Part shown: piece by piece, positions 48,854 through 57,481 of the stretch
Layout: every line of letters begins with the position of its first letter
Position numbering within the stretch: the stretch's first letter is position 1
NCBI RefSeq assembly: GCF_001293685.1
Contig: NZ_BCAG01000003.1
Span: 2,170,001 to 2,234,000, forward strand
Source: Desulfatitalea tepidiphila
GTDB taxonomy: Bacteria; Desulfobacterota; Desulfobacteria; Desulfobacterales; Desulfosarcinaceae
Direction of reading: 5' to 3'
Length of the DNA: 64,000 bases
Program-made: the position numbers and the translations under genes
Notes under the pieces: model-generated
What the model was told of the DNA's origin: nothing
Databases searched by the model: none
What the model saw: the letters and a program-made list of their open reading frames with translations, nothing else

Positions 48854-49819
48854 ATGAGAGTTCTGTCCGGCATTCAACCTTCCGGTTCACTGCACCTCGG
48901 CAACTACTTCGGCATGATGAAAAAGATGATCGAATACCAGGAGAGAGCCGATCTTTTCTGTTTCATCGCCAACTATCACGCCATGACCAGCCTGCGCAAC
49001 GGCAAGATGCTCGCCCAGGGGACCCTCGAGGCGGCCGCCAACTTCCTGGCCATGGGCATGGACCCCGAAAAATCGACGTTCTGGGTGCAATCCGACCTGC
49101 CGGAAGTACAGGAACTCACCTGGGTGCTTTCCAATTTCACCCCCATGGGCTTGCTCGAGCGCTGCCACAGCTACAAGGACAAGGTCGCCAAGGGCATCGC
49201 GGCCAATCACGGCCTGTTCGCCTACCCGGTCCTGATGAGCGCCGACATTCTGATGTTCCAGAGCAACATCGTACCGGTGGGCAAGGACCAGAAACAGCAT
49301 GTGGAGGTCACCCGGGACATCGCCATCCGGTTCAACAACGAATACGGCGAGGTTTTCACCCTGCCCGAGCCGGAAATCGACGAGGAGGTGGCCACCGTGC
49401 CCGGCCTCGACGGCCAGAAGATGAGCAAGAGCTACGGCAACACCATCGATCTGTTTCTCGACGACAAAGCGTTGCGCAAACAGATCATGCGCATCGTGAC
49501 CGACGCCACGCCGGTGGCCGAACCCAAAGACCCGGACCGCTGCAATGTATTCCAGATCTATCGGCTTTTTCTCGACAAAGAGCAACAGGACGCCCTGCGC
49601 CGACGCTACCTGGCCGGCGGCATGGGCTACGCCGAGGTCAAGGAAGAGCTGTATGAGACCGTGCGCGCCTTTTTCGCGCCCTTCACGGAAAGACGTCGGG
49701 AGCTGATGGCCGACAGGGAGGGCATCCGCCGCACCCTGGCCCAGGGCGCCGAAAAGGCCCGCTACGTGGCCCGCAAAACCATGGGTAAGGTTAAAAAGAA
49801 GGTGGGGGTGATTTACTGA
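48854..49819 (+). CDS. trpS: tryptophan--tRNA ligase
   Basis: 321 residues, class I aminoacyl-tRNA synthetase of the compact bacterial TrpRS type. The HIGH equivalent is SLHLGNYFG near residues 12-20 and the KMSKS loop is QKMSKSYGN near 190. Other family marks: GIQPSGSLH, SADILMFQSNIVPVGKDQKQH. Charges tRNA-Trp. I start at ATG 48854 after AAGGGG; upstream in-frame sequence has no homology. The stop codon is immediately followed by a long foldback element. Gap 48673-48853 holds the promoter region between this gene and the divergent exporter. Confidence 0.96.
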   Translation: MRVLSGIQPSGSLHLGNYFGMMKKMIEYQERADLFCFIANYHAMTSLRNGKMLAQGTLEAAANFLAMGMDPEKSTFWVQSDLPEVQELTWVLSNFTPMGLLERCHSYKDKVAKGIAANHGLFAYPVLMSADILMFQSNIVPVGKDQKQHVEVTRDIAIRFNNEYGEVFTLPEPEIDEEVATVPGLDGQKMSKSYGNTIDLFLDDKALRKQIMRIVTDATPVAEPKDPDRCNVFQIYRLFLDKEQQDALRRRYLAGGMGYAEVKEELYETVRAFFAPFTERRRELMADREGIRRTLAQGAEKARYVARKTMGKVKKKVGVIY

Positions 49820-49960
49820 GTGTCCGTCCACAAACGGCCAATTGGCCCGATATCGGCGTTGCGCGAAAAATTCAATCCTCGGAATATCGACCATATGCCT
49901 GCGGTTAAATTTTTCGTGCGCCTTGATCTCGACCCAATTCGCCTGTTTGTGGACGGACAC
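49820..49960. repeat. 141-bp foldback (long inverted repeat) element directly after trpS
   Basis: The element starts at the base after the trpS stop. Ends are perfect 16-bp inverted repeats (GTGTCCGTCCACAAAC at 49820-49835 and its complement at 49945-49960). Pairing continues inward imperfectly (GGC.AATTGG, GA.ATC, CGAAAAATT) to give arms of about 65 bases around a short centre. It could serve as the trpS terminator and has the form of a small non-autonomous inverted-repeat element. The rest of the gap to 50243 holds no gene; a strong ribosome site for the next gene is at 50231. Confidence 0.8.
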
Positions 49961-50243
49961 GACTGAGTATCGCCCTTTTTTCGATCGGACTTCTTGACAC
50001 CGGACGACAAGCGTTTATCGTTTTTCTCAAGTGTGACAATTCCCCGTGTGAACATCTGCTGCTTCGGTAGCAGATAAATTCAGGACATACAAAAAAACGA
50101 ACACCGTGTATCTCCATTTCTTTTTTTAACCGGTGATTTCAGACCGGTGCGAGCGTTCATTCCGGAAGGATCAGAAGCCCACCCTTCCCGCCTATCCCGC
50201 CTTATAGACATTGCCAACCCATCAATTTCAAAGGAGATTGGCC

Positions 50244-51341
50244 ATGAATAAGTCCAAAACCACTGTCCGTGCGTTTATGCTGTTCGCTGCGCTTGCCGCG
50301 ATCGGCGGCGGTCTCGCCATGTGGAAACATGCCGCCACCGAGGAGGCCAATGCCGCCACTGCCAGCCAAGCTGAGCCGATGGAGACGGTGATGGCGGCCG
50401 TCGCGAAACCGTTAGAGCACCGGCAGACCGCCACCGCCATCGGGACGGTTCTGGCGTTGCGCTCGATCACCTTGCGCAACGAACTTGCCGGCACCGTGCA
50501 AATAGTGATGCTCACACCCGGACAGATCGTCGAGCCAGGTGCTGTCCTGGTTAAACTCGACGTCTCCGTCGAACAGGCCGAGTTGAAAGCCCAGGAAGCC
50601 CAGGCCGCACTGGCGCGAACCACCCTCAGGCGCATGAAGCAGGCCCACCGGAATCGGGCCGCGTCCGAAATCGAAGTCGATCGCGCGGCCGCTGAACTGG
50701 ACATCGCCCTGGCCCAGATCGCCCGCAACCAGGCGATCATCGCCCGCAAGACCATCCGCGCACCGTTTCGCGCGCGGGTGGGCCTGGCCGACGTGCACGT
50801 AGGCCAATATCTGAACGAAGGGACCCAATTGACCACGCTGCAAGGCGTGGACGACGCCGTGCATGTGGACTTCAGGGTGGCGCAGCAGGTAGCCGAGGGA
50901 TTGACGGTCGATCAGTGGGTGGATGTGTTTCCCGCCAGTGACGCGCAGCCGACCAAAGCCAGGATCGTGGCCCTCGATGCGCGCATCGATCCCGAGACCC
51001 GCAATGCGATGGTGCGTGCCAGGATGGACGGCGCCGCCCAATCGCCGGCTCCGGGCGCCTCGGTGCGCATCCGGATTCCCATCGGCCCAACTCGAGAGGT
51101 CGTGGCCGTTCCGGTGAACGCCCTGCGCAAGGGGCCGGACGGGGACTTCGTGTTCATCATCGAGCCGGACCAGCACGGCCGGTTCCGCGCCCGGTTGCGG
51201 ACGGTGCGAAGCGGGGCTGTGCAGGGCGACGAGATCGCGATCTACGAAGGGCTTTCCCCAGGGGACCGAATTGCGGCTGCGGGCTCGTTCAAGCTGCGCG
51301 AAAACACGCTCGTGGCGCTCGCCAACGGGAATGGTGAATAG
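50244..51341 (+). CDS. RND efflux periplasmic adaptor subunit (membrane fusion protein)
   Basis: 365 residues. N-terminal membrane anchor (FMLFAALAAIGGGLAMW), then the split lipoyl/barrel-sandwich domain (TVQIVMLTPGQIVEPGAVLVKLDV), a short alpha-hairpin (about 100-150), the return lipoyl half (RAPFRARVGLADVHVGQYL) and beta-barrel and membrane-proximal domains to the end. Links the inner-membrane pump to the outer-membrane channel encoded next. AAGGAG 7 bases upstream of ATG 50244, and 12 bases separate it from the pump gene. Confidence 0.93.
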   Translation: MNKSKTTVRAFMLFAALAAIGGGLAMWKHAATEEANAATASQAEPMETVMAAVAKPLEHRQTATAIGTVLALRSITLRNELAGTVQIVMLTPGQIVEPGAVLVKLDVSVEQAELKAQEAQAALARTTLRRMKQAHRNRAASEIEVDRAAAELDIALAQIARNQAIIARKTIRAPFRARVGLADVHVGQYLNEGTQLTTLQGVDDAVHVDFRVAQQVAEGLTVDQWVDVFPASDAQPTKARIVALDARIDPETRNAMVRARMDGAAQSPAPGASVRIRIPIGPTREVVAVPVNALRKGPDGDFVFIIEPDQHGRFRARLRTVRSGAVQGDEIAIYEGLSPGDRIAAAGSFKLRENTLVALANGNGE

Positions 51342-51353
51342 AGGAGGTGATCT

Positions 51354-54300
51354 ATGGAGACACCATCTGGGGAGACACCATCTGGGGAGACACCATCAGA
51401 GGCAAAAACAGGCAATCAGGATGTAACCCGGCGTTCTTTTACCGACCTCTTTATCAAACACCCGGTTCTGGCCGTGGTCGTCAACCTTGCGCTCGTCTTC
51501 GGCGGGTGGCGGGCGCTGACGGCCCTGCCGGTGCAGCAGTATCCGGACCTCCAGAGTTCCTCGGTCGTGATCACGACCGTATACACCGGCGCCAGCGCCG
51601 AGACCATCCGCGGTTTTCTCACCACCCCCATCGAACGGGTCGTGTCGGCGATCAGCGGTGTCGACCACATCGAGTCCTCCAGCCGCGCCGGCCTCAGCAC
51701 GGTCACGGTGCGCCTTAAACTGAATCATGACAGCACGGCGGCGCTGGCGGAGGTGACCGCCCGACTGCAGCAGGTTCGATCCGAGCTGCCGGCCGAAGCA
51801 GAGCCGCCGGTGGTGGAGGTGCAGCGCGCCGACCGGCCGTATGCATCGTTCTATTTGAGCTTTACCTCCACCGAGCGAACTGTTCCGGCCATTACCGACT
51901 GGCTGACCCGCACGCTGCAACCGCAGCTTGCGACCCTGGCGGGTGTCCAGCGGGTCACCATCGAGGGCGGCCGCGCCATCGCCATGCGGGTCTGGATCGA
52001 CCCCGAGCGCCTGGCCGCGCTCAACCTCTCCCCTGGTGATGTGCATGCGGCCTTGCAGCGCAACAACTACCTGGCGGCCGTGGGCCGGACTAAAGGCAAC
52101 CTGGTGCAGGTCAACCTGCTGGCCAACACCGACCTGCGCTCTGCCGAGGAGTTCAGGGAGTTGATCGTGGCCGAGCGCAACGGCGCCATGGTGCGCCTGA
52201 GGGACGTGGCGCGGGTCGAACTGGGCGCCGAGGAAGCCGAAATGGTCGCCAAGTACAACACATCCAAGGCCGTCTACCTGGGCATCTGGCCCCTGGTCGG
52301 CTCCAACGAAATCGAGGTGGCCGAACGCCTGCGCGACGAGATGGCGCGCATCCGGATAACCCTGCCCAAGGACATCGACATGCGTCTGGTGTGGGACGGC
52401 ACGATGTTCATGCGCGACGCGCTGGCGGAGATCACCAAGACCCTGGGCGAGACCATCCTGATCGTGGGCGTGGCCGTGTTCCTCTTCATGGGCTCGATAC
52501 GCACGGCGCTGGTGCCGCTGTTCGCCATGCCCGTTTCGCTGGTCGGGGCCGCCCTGGTGATGCTGGCCTTCGGGTTCAGCCTGAACCTGTTGACCATCCT
52601 GGCCATCGTCCTCTCGGTAGGCCTGGTGGTCGACGATGCCATCGTGGTGGTGGAAAATGTCGAGCGCCACGTGCGCCTGGGCAAATCGCGGATCGAGGCC
52701 GCCCTGGTCGGGGCGCGCGAGCTGGTGGGTCCCATCCTGGCGATGACCATCACCTTGGCCGTGGTTTACGCTCCCATCGGATTTCAGGGGGGCCTGACCG
52801 GCTCGCTGTTCCTGGAATTTGCCATCACCCTGGCCGCAGCGGTCGTGGTGTCGGGCATCGTCGCCGTCACCCTGTCACCGGTGATGAGTTCCCGCTTCAT
52901 CCACCCCCAGGGTCGGGAGGGCCGCCTGACCGCCCTGGTCAACCGCGGTTTCGCCCATGTGCAGCGTGTCTATGCATGGCTGCTCGACCGCGCCCTCGAG
53001 ATGCGGTGGGCGATCGTCACGGCCGCCCTGCTGATCACGGCGGCCGCCGGGCCCCTGTACCAGCAATCCCAGCGAGAGCTGGCGCCCGTGGAGGACCAGA
53101 GCCACATCAGCCTCTTTCTCGAAGCCTCTCCCGATGCCAGTCTCGAAGCGGTGGATCGCGAATCGCTCGATGTGATCGGCAACATCACGGCCTTTCCCGA
53201 GGCGGATTTCATGTGGTCGTTGACCACCCCCTGGGGCGGCTTCGGCGGCATGGTCACCCGCAACTGGAAGGAACGTGAGCGCTCCACCGCCGAGATGTAC
53301 GGCGATGTGTTCGCGACGGTGTCCCAGGTGCCCGGCCTGCGGGTGTTCCCGCGCCTCGACCCGCCCCTGCCCACGCCGGGCCAGTACGACGTCGAGCTCG
53401 TGCTCCAAAACGATGCGTCGACCGGGGAGCTGCTGGACACGGTGGCATCGGTGGTGAACGCCGGATGGCAGAGCGGCAAGTTTCTGTATGTCGATACGGA
53501 TCTGAAAATCGACCTGCCCCAGGCGCACGTGGTCCTCGACCGTGAACGGCTCTCCGACCTCGGGCTCGATCTGGCCGGTGTGGGTCAGGAACTGGGCACA
53601 CTGCTCGGCGGGGCTTACGTGAATCGTTTCAACTACTTCGATCGCAGTTACAAGGTGATCCCGCAAATCGGCGACGAGGACCGTGCCACACTCCAGCCGC
53701 TGCTCGATCTCAAGGTCAAGACCCCGAGCGGCGAGCTGGTACCGGTATCGACCTTCACCCGGATTGACACCGGCACGGCGCCGCGTGTGTTGAACCGTTT
53801 CCAGCAACGCAATGCGGCTCGGGTTTTCGGCGGCCTGCAGCCCGGTGTCACCAAGGAGGAGGGATTGCGGGTGCTCGAAGCCGCCGCGGCCGCAGTGGGC
53901 AGCCCCGGCATGTCTGTCGACTACGCGGGAGAATCCCGGCAGATCCGCCAGGAAGGCGAGGCGCTCACCGTCACCCTCGGGTTCGCCCTCGTGCTCATCT
54001 ACATGGTGCTTTCCGCCCAGTTCCAGAGCTTCCGCGATCCCCTGATCGTGCTGCTGGGCTCGGTGCCGCTGGCCATATCGGGTGCGCTGGTGTTCACCTT
54101 CCTGGATCTGACCACCATCAATATCTACTCCCAGGTCGGCCTGATCACGCTGGTGGGACTGGTGGCCAAAAACGGCATCCTGATCGTGGAGTTCGCCAAC
54201 CGGATGCAGGACCGCGGCCTCTCCAAGTCCGCCGCATTGCGCGAGGCGGCGTTGACGCGACTGCGACCGGTGATGATGACCTCGGCCGCCACGGTCTTCG

Positions 54301-56132
54301 GCCATCTGCCCCTGGTTCTGGTGTCCGGACCCGGCGCCGCCGCCCGCAACAGCATCGGGACGGTCCTTGTGGCCGGCATGTTTCTGGGGACGACGTTTAC
54401 CCTGTTCATCGTGCCGGTGTTCTACTCCCTGATTGCGGCCGGACACCGGCGGGAACGGGTAGCGGAACAGCCCATCGACAGTTTTCGCCCGGTGGCGGTG
54501 CCCGTCGGTGCGGATACCGACGTACGGGAACGGCGCCGGACGCATGGGGGCCTTGCCGGTACTGCCGCCCGTGTCGGTGACGGCCACACTGACGTCATCC
54601 ACCTGCCGGTGCAGGGCCGGGGGGTTCACGCCGGCCGACCGTTGCACCAGGTGTCGGGCCACCGGAACTGGCGGGCGCGCATGAAGCGGTGGCTGGTCTC
54701 ACATCTCTCATTGTTCATCTTGCTGACCGGCTGCACGCTGGGGCCGGACTACCGGCGTCCGGATGTGCCTGCCCCCGACGGGTGGCGGCAGGGCAAGGCC
54801 GAGGCGGCCTCGCTGGCCGACCTCACCTGGTGGGAACTGTTCAAGGACGAAGAGCTTCGCCGGCTGGTGAGGATTGCGCTGGACGCCAACAAGGACCTAG
54901 GGATCGCTGTAGCGCGGGTGGATCAGGCGCGCGCCCAACTGGGCATTGTCCGGGCGGCGCAGCTGCCGGGAATCAACGCCGGCGCCGGCGCTACTACCAA
55001 CAGGTTCTCGGAAAATGTATCTTTGCAGGGTCAGGGCGGAGAAATGGAGTTGCTGTCCACGACAGTGGATCTGACCTTTGAAATCGACATCTGGGGACGG
55101 CTCCGGCGGGCCAGCGAGGCCGCCCGGGCGGAACTCCTGGCCAGCGAAGAGGCCCGGCATACGGTGGTGATGACCCTCGTCAGCGACGTCGCCGCCACCT
55201 ATCTCCAACTCCGCCAGCTCGATCTGGAACTCGAAACCACCCGACGCAGCGTCGCATCACGCCGGGACTCCATGGATATCGTGCGTGAGCGCCTGGCGGC
55301 CGGTCTGACCTCTCCGCTCGATCTGCGCCAGGCCGAGGCCGCGCTGGCGGGCACGAGCGCCCAGATTCCTGAACTGGAACGCCGGATCGCGCAGACGGAA
55401 AACCGGCTCAGCCTTCTGCTCGGCCGTTATCCGGGCGGCATCGACCGCGGCCGGCCCCTCATCGGGCAGATTGCGCCGCCCGCCGTTCCGGCCGGGTTAC
55501 CTTCGGTGCTCCTCGAACGCCGTCCCGACCTCCGCCAGGCCGAAGCCGGGCTCGTGGCCGCCAACGCGCGCATCGGCGTGGCCAAGGCGGCTTTTTTCCC
55601 CCGAATCTCCCTGACCGGATATTTCGGGGTGGAGAGTGAGTCGCTCTCGAATCTTTTCGAGGGGCCGTCGCGCATCTGGCGGTTCGGCCCGAGCATCACC
55701 CTGCCGATCTTCACAGCGGGCCGCAACCAGGCCACCCTCGAACTGGCCGAAGCCCGACAGCGGGAAAGCCTGCTGCACTACGAGCAGGCCATCCAGCAAG
55801 CCTTCCGGGAAGCGGAAGACGCCCTCATCGCCCACCGCAAGGCCCGGGACGCACTGACCGAGCGGCACGCCGCGGTCCAGGCCTCACGGGAAGCCCTGGG
55901 CATCGCTGAGTATCGTTACGCGAGCGGCCTTTCCAACTATCTCAACGTCCTGGACGCCCAGCGCACCCTGCTCGCCGAGGAGGTGGCCGAAAGCCGGACG
56001 CTGCTGGACCAGGTCGTGGCCGTGGTGCAACTCTACCGCGCGTTGGGCGGCGGCTGGGAAGACGAACAGGTCGATACACGGTCATCGGCCGGTCGACGAC
56101 CGATTTCTATGCAAGCTGACGCAAGGAGGTAA
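51354..56132 (+). CDS. RND efflux permease fused in frame to an outer-membrane efflux lipoprotein (NodT/OprM type)
   Basis: One uninterrupted frame of 1592 codons. Residues about 25-1040 are a complete AcrB-type pump (FIKHPVLAVVVNLALV; TM4 region SVGLVVDDAIVVVENVE with its two Asp; TM10 region VGLVAKNGILIVEFANRM). About 1041-1109 is an Arg/Gly/His-rich linker without homology. Residues 1110-1592 (from ATG 54681) are a full outer-membrane channel: lipoprotein signal FILLTGCTLGPDYRRP, two efflux repeats, RRPDLRQAEAGLVAANARIGVAKAAFFP and YRYASGLSNYLNVLDAQRTLL. Normally these are two genes. Either the pump lost its stop or frame near 54450, or translation restarts at 54681 (only a weak GGAA ribosome site). 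AGGAGGTGA upstream of 51354 is strong. Confidence 0.88.
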   Translation: METPSGETPSGETPSEAKTGNQDVTRRSFTDLFIKHPVLAVVVNLALVFGGWRALTALPVQQYPDLQSSSVVITTVYTGASAETIRGFLTTPIERVVSAISGVDHIESSSRAGLSTVTVRLKLNHDSTAALAEVTARLQQVRSELPAEAEPPVVEVQRADRPYASFYLSFTSTERTVPAITDWLTRTLQPQLATLAGVQRVTIEGGRAIAMRVWIDPERLAALNLSPGDVHAALQRNNYLAAVGRTKGNLVQVNLLANTDLRSAEEFRELIVAERNGAMVRLRDVARVELGAEEAEMVAKYNTSKAVYLGIWPLVGSNEIEVAERLRDEMARIRITLPKDIDMRLVWDGTMFMRDALAEITKTLGETILIVGVAVFLFMGSIRTALVPLFAMPVSLVGAALVMLAFGFSLNLLTILAIVLSVGLVVDDAIVVVENVERHVRLGKSRIEAALVGARELVGPILAMTITLAVVYAPIGFQGGLTGSLFLEFAITLAAAVVVSGIVAVTLSPVMSSRFIHPQGREGRLTALVNRGFAHVQRVYAWLLDRALEMRWAIVTAALLITAAAGPLYQQSQRELAPVEDQSHISLFLEASPDASLEAVDRESLDVIGNITAFPEADFMWSLTTPWGGFGGMVTRNWKERERSTAEMYGDVFATVSQVPGLRVFPRLDPPLPTPGQYDVELVLQNDASTGELLDTVASVVNAGWQSGKFLYVDTDLKIDLPQAHVVLDRERLSDLGLDLAGVGQELGTLLGGAYVNRFNYFDRSYKVIPQIGDEDRATLQPLLDLKVKTPSGELVPVSTFTRIDTGTAPRVLNRFQQRNAARVFGGLQPGVTKEEGLRVLEAAAAAVGSPGMSVDYAGESRQIRQEGEALTVTLGFALVLIYMVLSAQFQSFRDPLIVLLGSVPLAISGALVFTFLDLTTINIYSQVGLITLVGLVAKNGILIVEFANRMQDRGLSKSAALREAALTRLRPVMMTSAATVFGHLPLVLVSGPGAAARNSIGTVLVAGMFLGTTFTLFIVPVFYSLIAAGHRRERVAEQPIDSFRPVAVPVGADTDVRERRRTHGGLAGTAARVGDGHTDVIHLPVQGRGVHAGRPLHQVSGHRNWRARMKRWLVSHLSLFILLTGCTLGPDYRRPDVPAPDGWRQGKAEAASLADLTWWELFKDEELRRLVRIALDANKDLGIAVARVDQARAQLGIVRAAQLPGINAGAGATTNRFSENVSLQGQGGEMELLSTTVDLTFEIDIWGRLRRASEAARAELLASEEARHTVVMTLVSDVAATYLQLRQLDLELETTRRSVASRRDSMDIVRERLAAGLTSPLDLRQAEAALAGTSAQIPELERRIAQTENRLSLLLGRYPGGIDRGRPLIGQIAPPAVPAGLPSVLLERRPDLRQAEAGLVAANARIGVAKAAFFPRISLTGYFGVESESLSNLFEGPSRIWRFGPSITLPIFTAGRNQATLELAEARQRESLLHYEQAIQQAFREAEDALIAHRKARDALTERHAAVQASREALGIAEYRYASGLSNYLNVLDAQRTLLAEEVAESRTLLDQVVAVVQLYRALGGGWEDEQVDTRSSAGRRPISMQADARR
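51357..51401 (+). repeat. three 15-bp tandem repeats at the start of the RND pump gene
   Basis: GAGACACCATCTGGG is repeated three times right after the ATG (last copy slightly changed), encoding ETPSG-ETPSG-ETPSE. Other RND pumps lack such an N-terminal extension. Because the unit is 15 bases, copy number changes would keep the frame. Confidence 0.85.
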
Positions 56133-56134
56133 GA

Positions 56135-56572
56135 ATGAAAAAAATGCAATTTTCCAACCTCATCGATGCTCCGAAGGAGAGAGTCTGGCAGACCATGCTT
56201 GACCCGGAAGGCTTTAAGATCTGGACCACACCGTTCTGCGATGGTTCCTATTTTGAAGGTTCCTGGAACAAAGGCGAGAAAATCCGGTTTCTGACACCCG
56301 ATGGCAATGGCATGACTTCCATAATCGCCGAAAACAAGCCATTTGAATTCATATCGATCCAACATCTCGGCATGATCAAGGACAGCATGGAGGCTCGGGA
56401 CGGTCCGGATAGTCAAACCTGGGTGAACATGTTTGAAAATTACACCTTCAGTGAACGCGATGGCGCGACTGAAGTGATAGTGGACATGGATGTACCGCCG
56501 GAGTATGAGGAATTTATGAATCGTACCTGGCCAGAGGCATTGGCCAGGCTGAAAGAAATCTGCGAGAAGTAG
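56135..56572 (+). CDS. SRPBCC (START-like) domain protein, AHSA1-like
   Basis: 145 residues forming a single START/AHSA1-type domain: FSNLIDAPKERVWQTMLDP at the start, then KIWTTPFCDGSYFEGSWNKGEKIRFL and the long C-terminal helix EFMNRTWPEALARLKEIC. Such proteins bind hydrophobic ligands. Strong AAGGAGG before ATG 56135, two bases after the efflux gene stop, so it is probably part of the efflux operon. Role there unknown. Confidence 0.88.
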   Translation: MKKMQFSNLIDAPKERVWQTMLDPEGFKIWTTPFCDGSYFEGSWNKGEKIRFLTPDGNGMTSIIAENKPFEFISIQHLGMIKDSMEARDGPDSQTWVNMFENYTFSERDGATEVIVDMDVPPEYEEFMNRTWPEALARLKEICEK

Positions 56573-56624
56573 GGCCGTCACAAACGGCATTGCGGCGCAT
56601 CCGAGCACCGCGAGCAAGGCGTGC

Positions 56625-56665
56625 CAGGGCCCTGTTCACTCCCGATGCACGTGAACAGGGCCCTG
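56625..56665. terminator. bidirectional terminator-like hairpin
   Basis: Perfect 15-bp inverted repeat CAGGGCCCTGTTCAC (56625-56639) with GTGAACAGGGCCCTG (56651-56665) and an 11-base loop. It lies between two convergent genes (SRPBCC on plus, hisF on minus). No T-run follows on either side, so this is a strong hairpin rather than a textbook Rho-independent terminator. Confidence 0.65.
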
Positions 56666-56671
56666 CGACGA

Positions 56672-57427
56672 TTATGCCACCTGCACGCCACGTTCCTTGA
56701 GATAGGCCTTGAGCTCTCCGATTCCGATGATGTTGAAATGGAACACCGAGGCGGCCAGCAGAATGGTGGCCCCTGCCTGCACGGCGTCGTAGAAATGTTC
56801 GAGTTTGCCCGCGCCGCCCGAGGCCACCACCTCGGCTGAGGTCGCCTCCTTGATCTTGCGGATCAGGGGCAAATCGTAACCGGTTTTCACACCGTCGGTG
56901 GTCTTGCTGGTGGGCAGAATGGTGGCCACGCCATAGCCGTCGACCCGCTTGGCCCACTCCACGGCGTCGGCGCCGGTGGGCGTGCGGCCGCCGTCGATGT
57001 ACACTTCATGGCCCGAGGGCATGGCGGCATTGACCGAGGCGTCGATGGCCACGGTGACCCGATCCGGTCCAAATTCGGCCACCATCTCCTTGATGATCTC
57101 CGGCTTTCGGAAGGCGGCGCTGCTGGTGGATATCTTGTCTGCGCCGGCTTTCAGAACGGCCGCCGCCGAGGCCACGTCATTGATGCCGCCGCCGACCGTA
57201 AACGGCACGGTGGCCGCATCGGCCACCTTCCTGACCACATCCAGCATGGTGGCACGGCCCTCGACCGTGGCGGTGATGTCGAGCAGTGCGATTTCGTCCG
57301 CACCGGCCTGGCAGTAGGCCAGGCAGCATGCCACCGGATCACCGGCATCGCGGATGTTGACGAATTGGACGCCCTTGACCACCCGTCCGTTCTGCATGTC
57401 CAGGCAGGGCATGATTTTGACCGTCAT
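56672..57427 (-). CDS. hisF: imidazole glycerol phosphate synthase cyclase subunit HisF
   Basis: 251 residues, TIM barrel. Catalytic Asp near the N-terminus in IMPCLDMQNGRVVKGVQF and second catalytic Asp in VTVAIDASVN are present, as are phosphate loops VGGGIND and ASGGAGKLEHF. Makes imidazole glycerol phosphate and AICAR from PRFAR and ammonia supplied by HisH. No hisH or other his gene is nearby. The ATG at 57427 is 8 bases after AAGGAG; ATGs at 57433 and 57445 are less well placed. ILPTSKTTDG deviates from the usual LLTSMDxDG. Last gene of the aspS-gat-guaA-hisF run. Confidence 0.92.
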   Translation of the reverse strand: MTVKIMPCLDMQNGRVVKGVQFVNIRDAGDPVACCLAYCQAGADEIALLDITATVEGRATMLDVVRKVADAATVPFTVGGGINDVASAAAVLKAGADKISTSSAAFRKPEIIKEMVAEFGPDRVTVAIDASVNAAMPSGHEVYIDGGRTPTGADAVEWAKRVDGYGVATILPTSKTTDGVKTGYDLPLIRKIKEATSAEVVASGGAGKLEHFYDAVQAGATILLAASVFHFNIIGIGELKAYLKERGVQVA

Positions 57428-57481
57428 TGCCATATCTCCTTTCATTGAAAGCGATTTTGCTGCTGGGTTCGTTCCGGATGT

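Noticed and set aside
52875-54662. 595-codon open frame on the minus strand within the RND gene
   Set aside because: Antisense shadow of the pump gene; no recognisable domain and no ribosome site.
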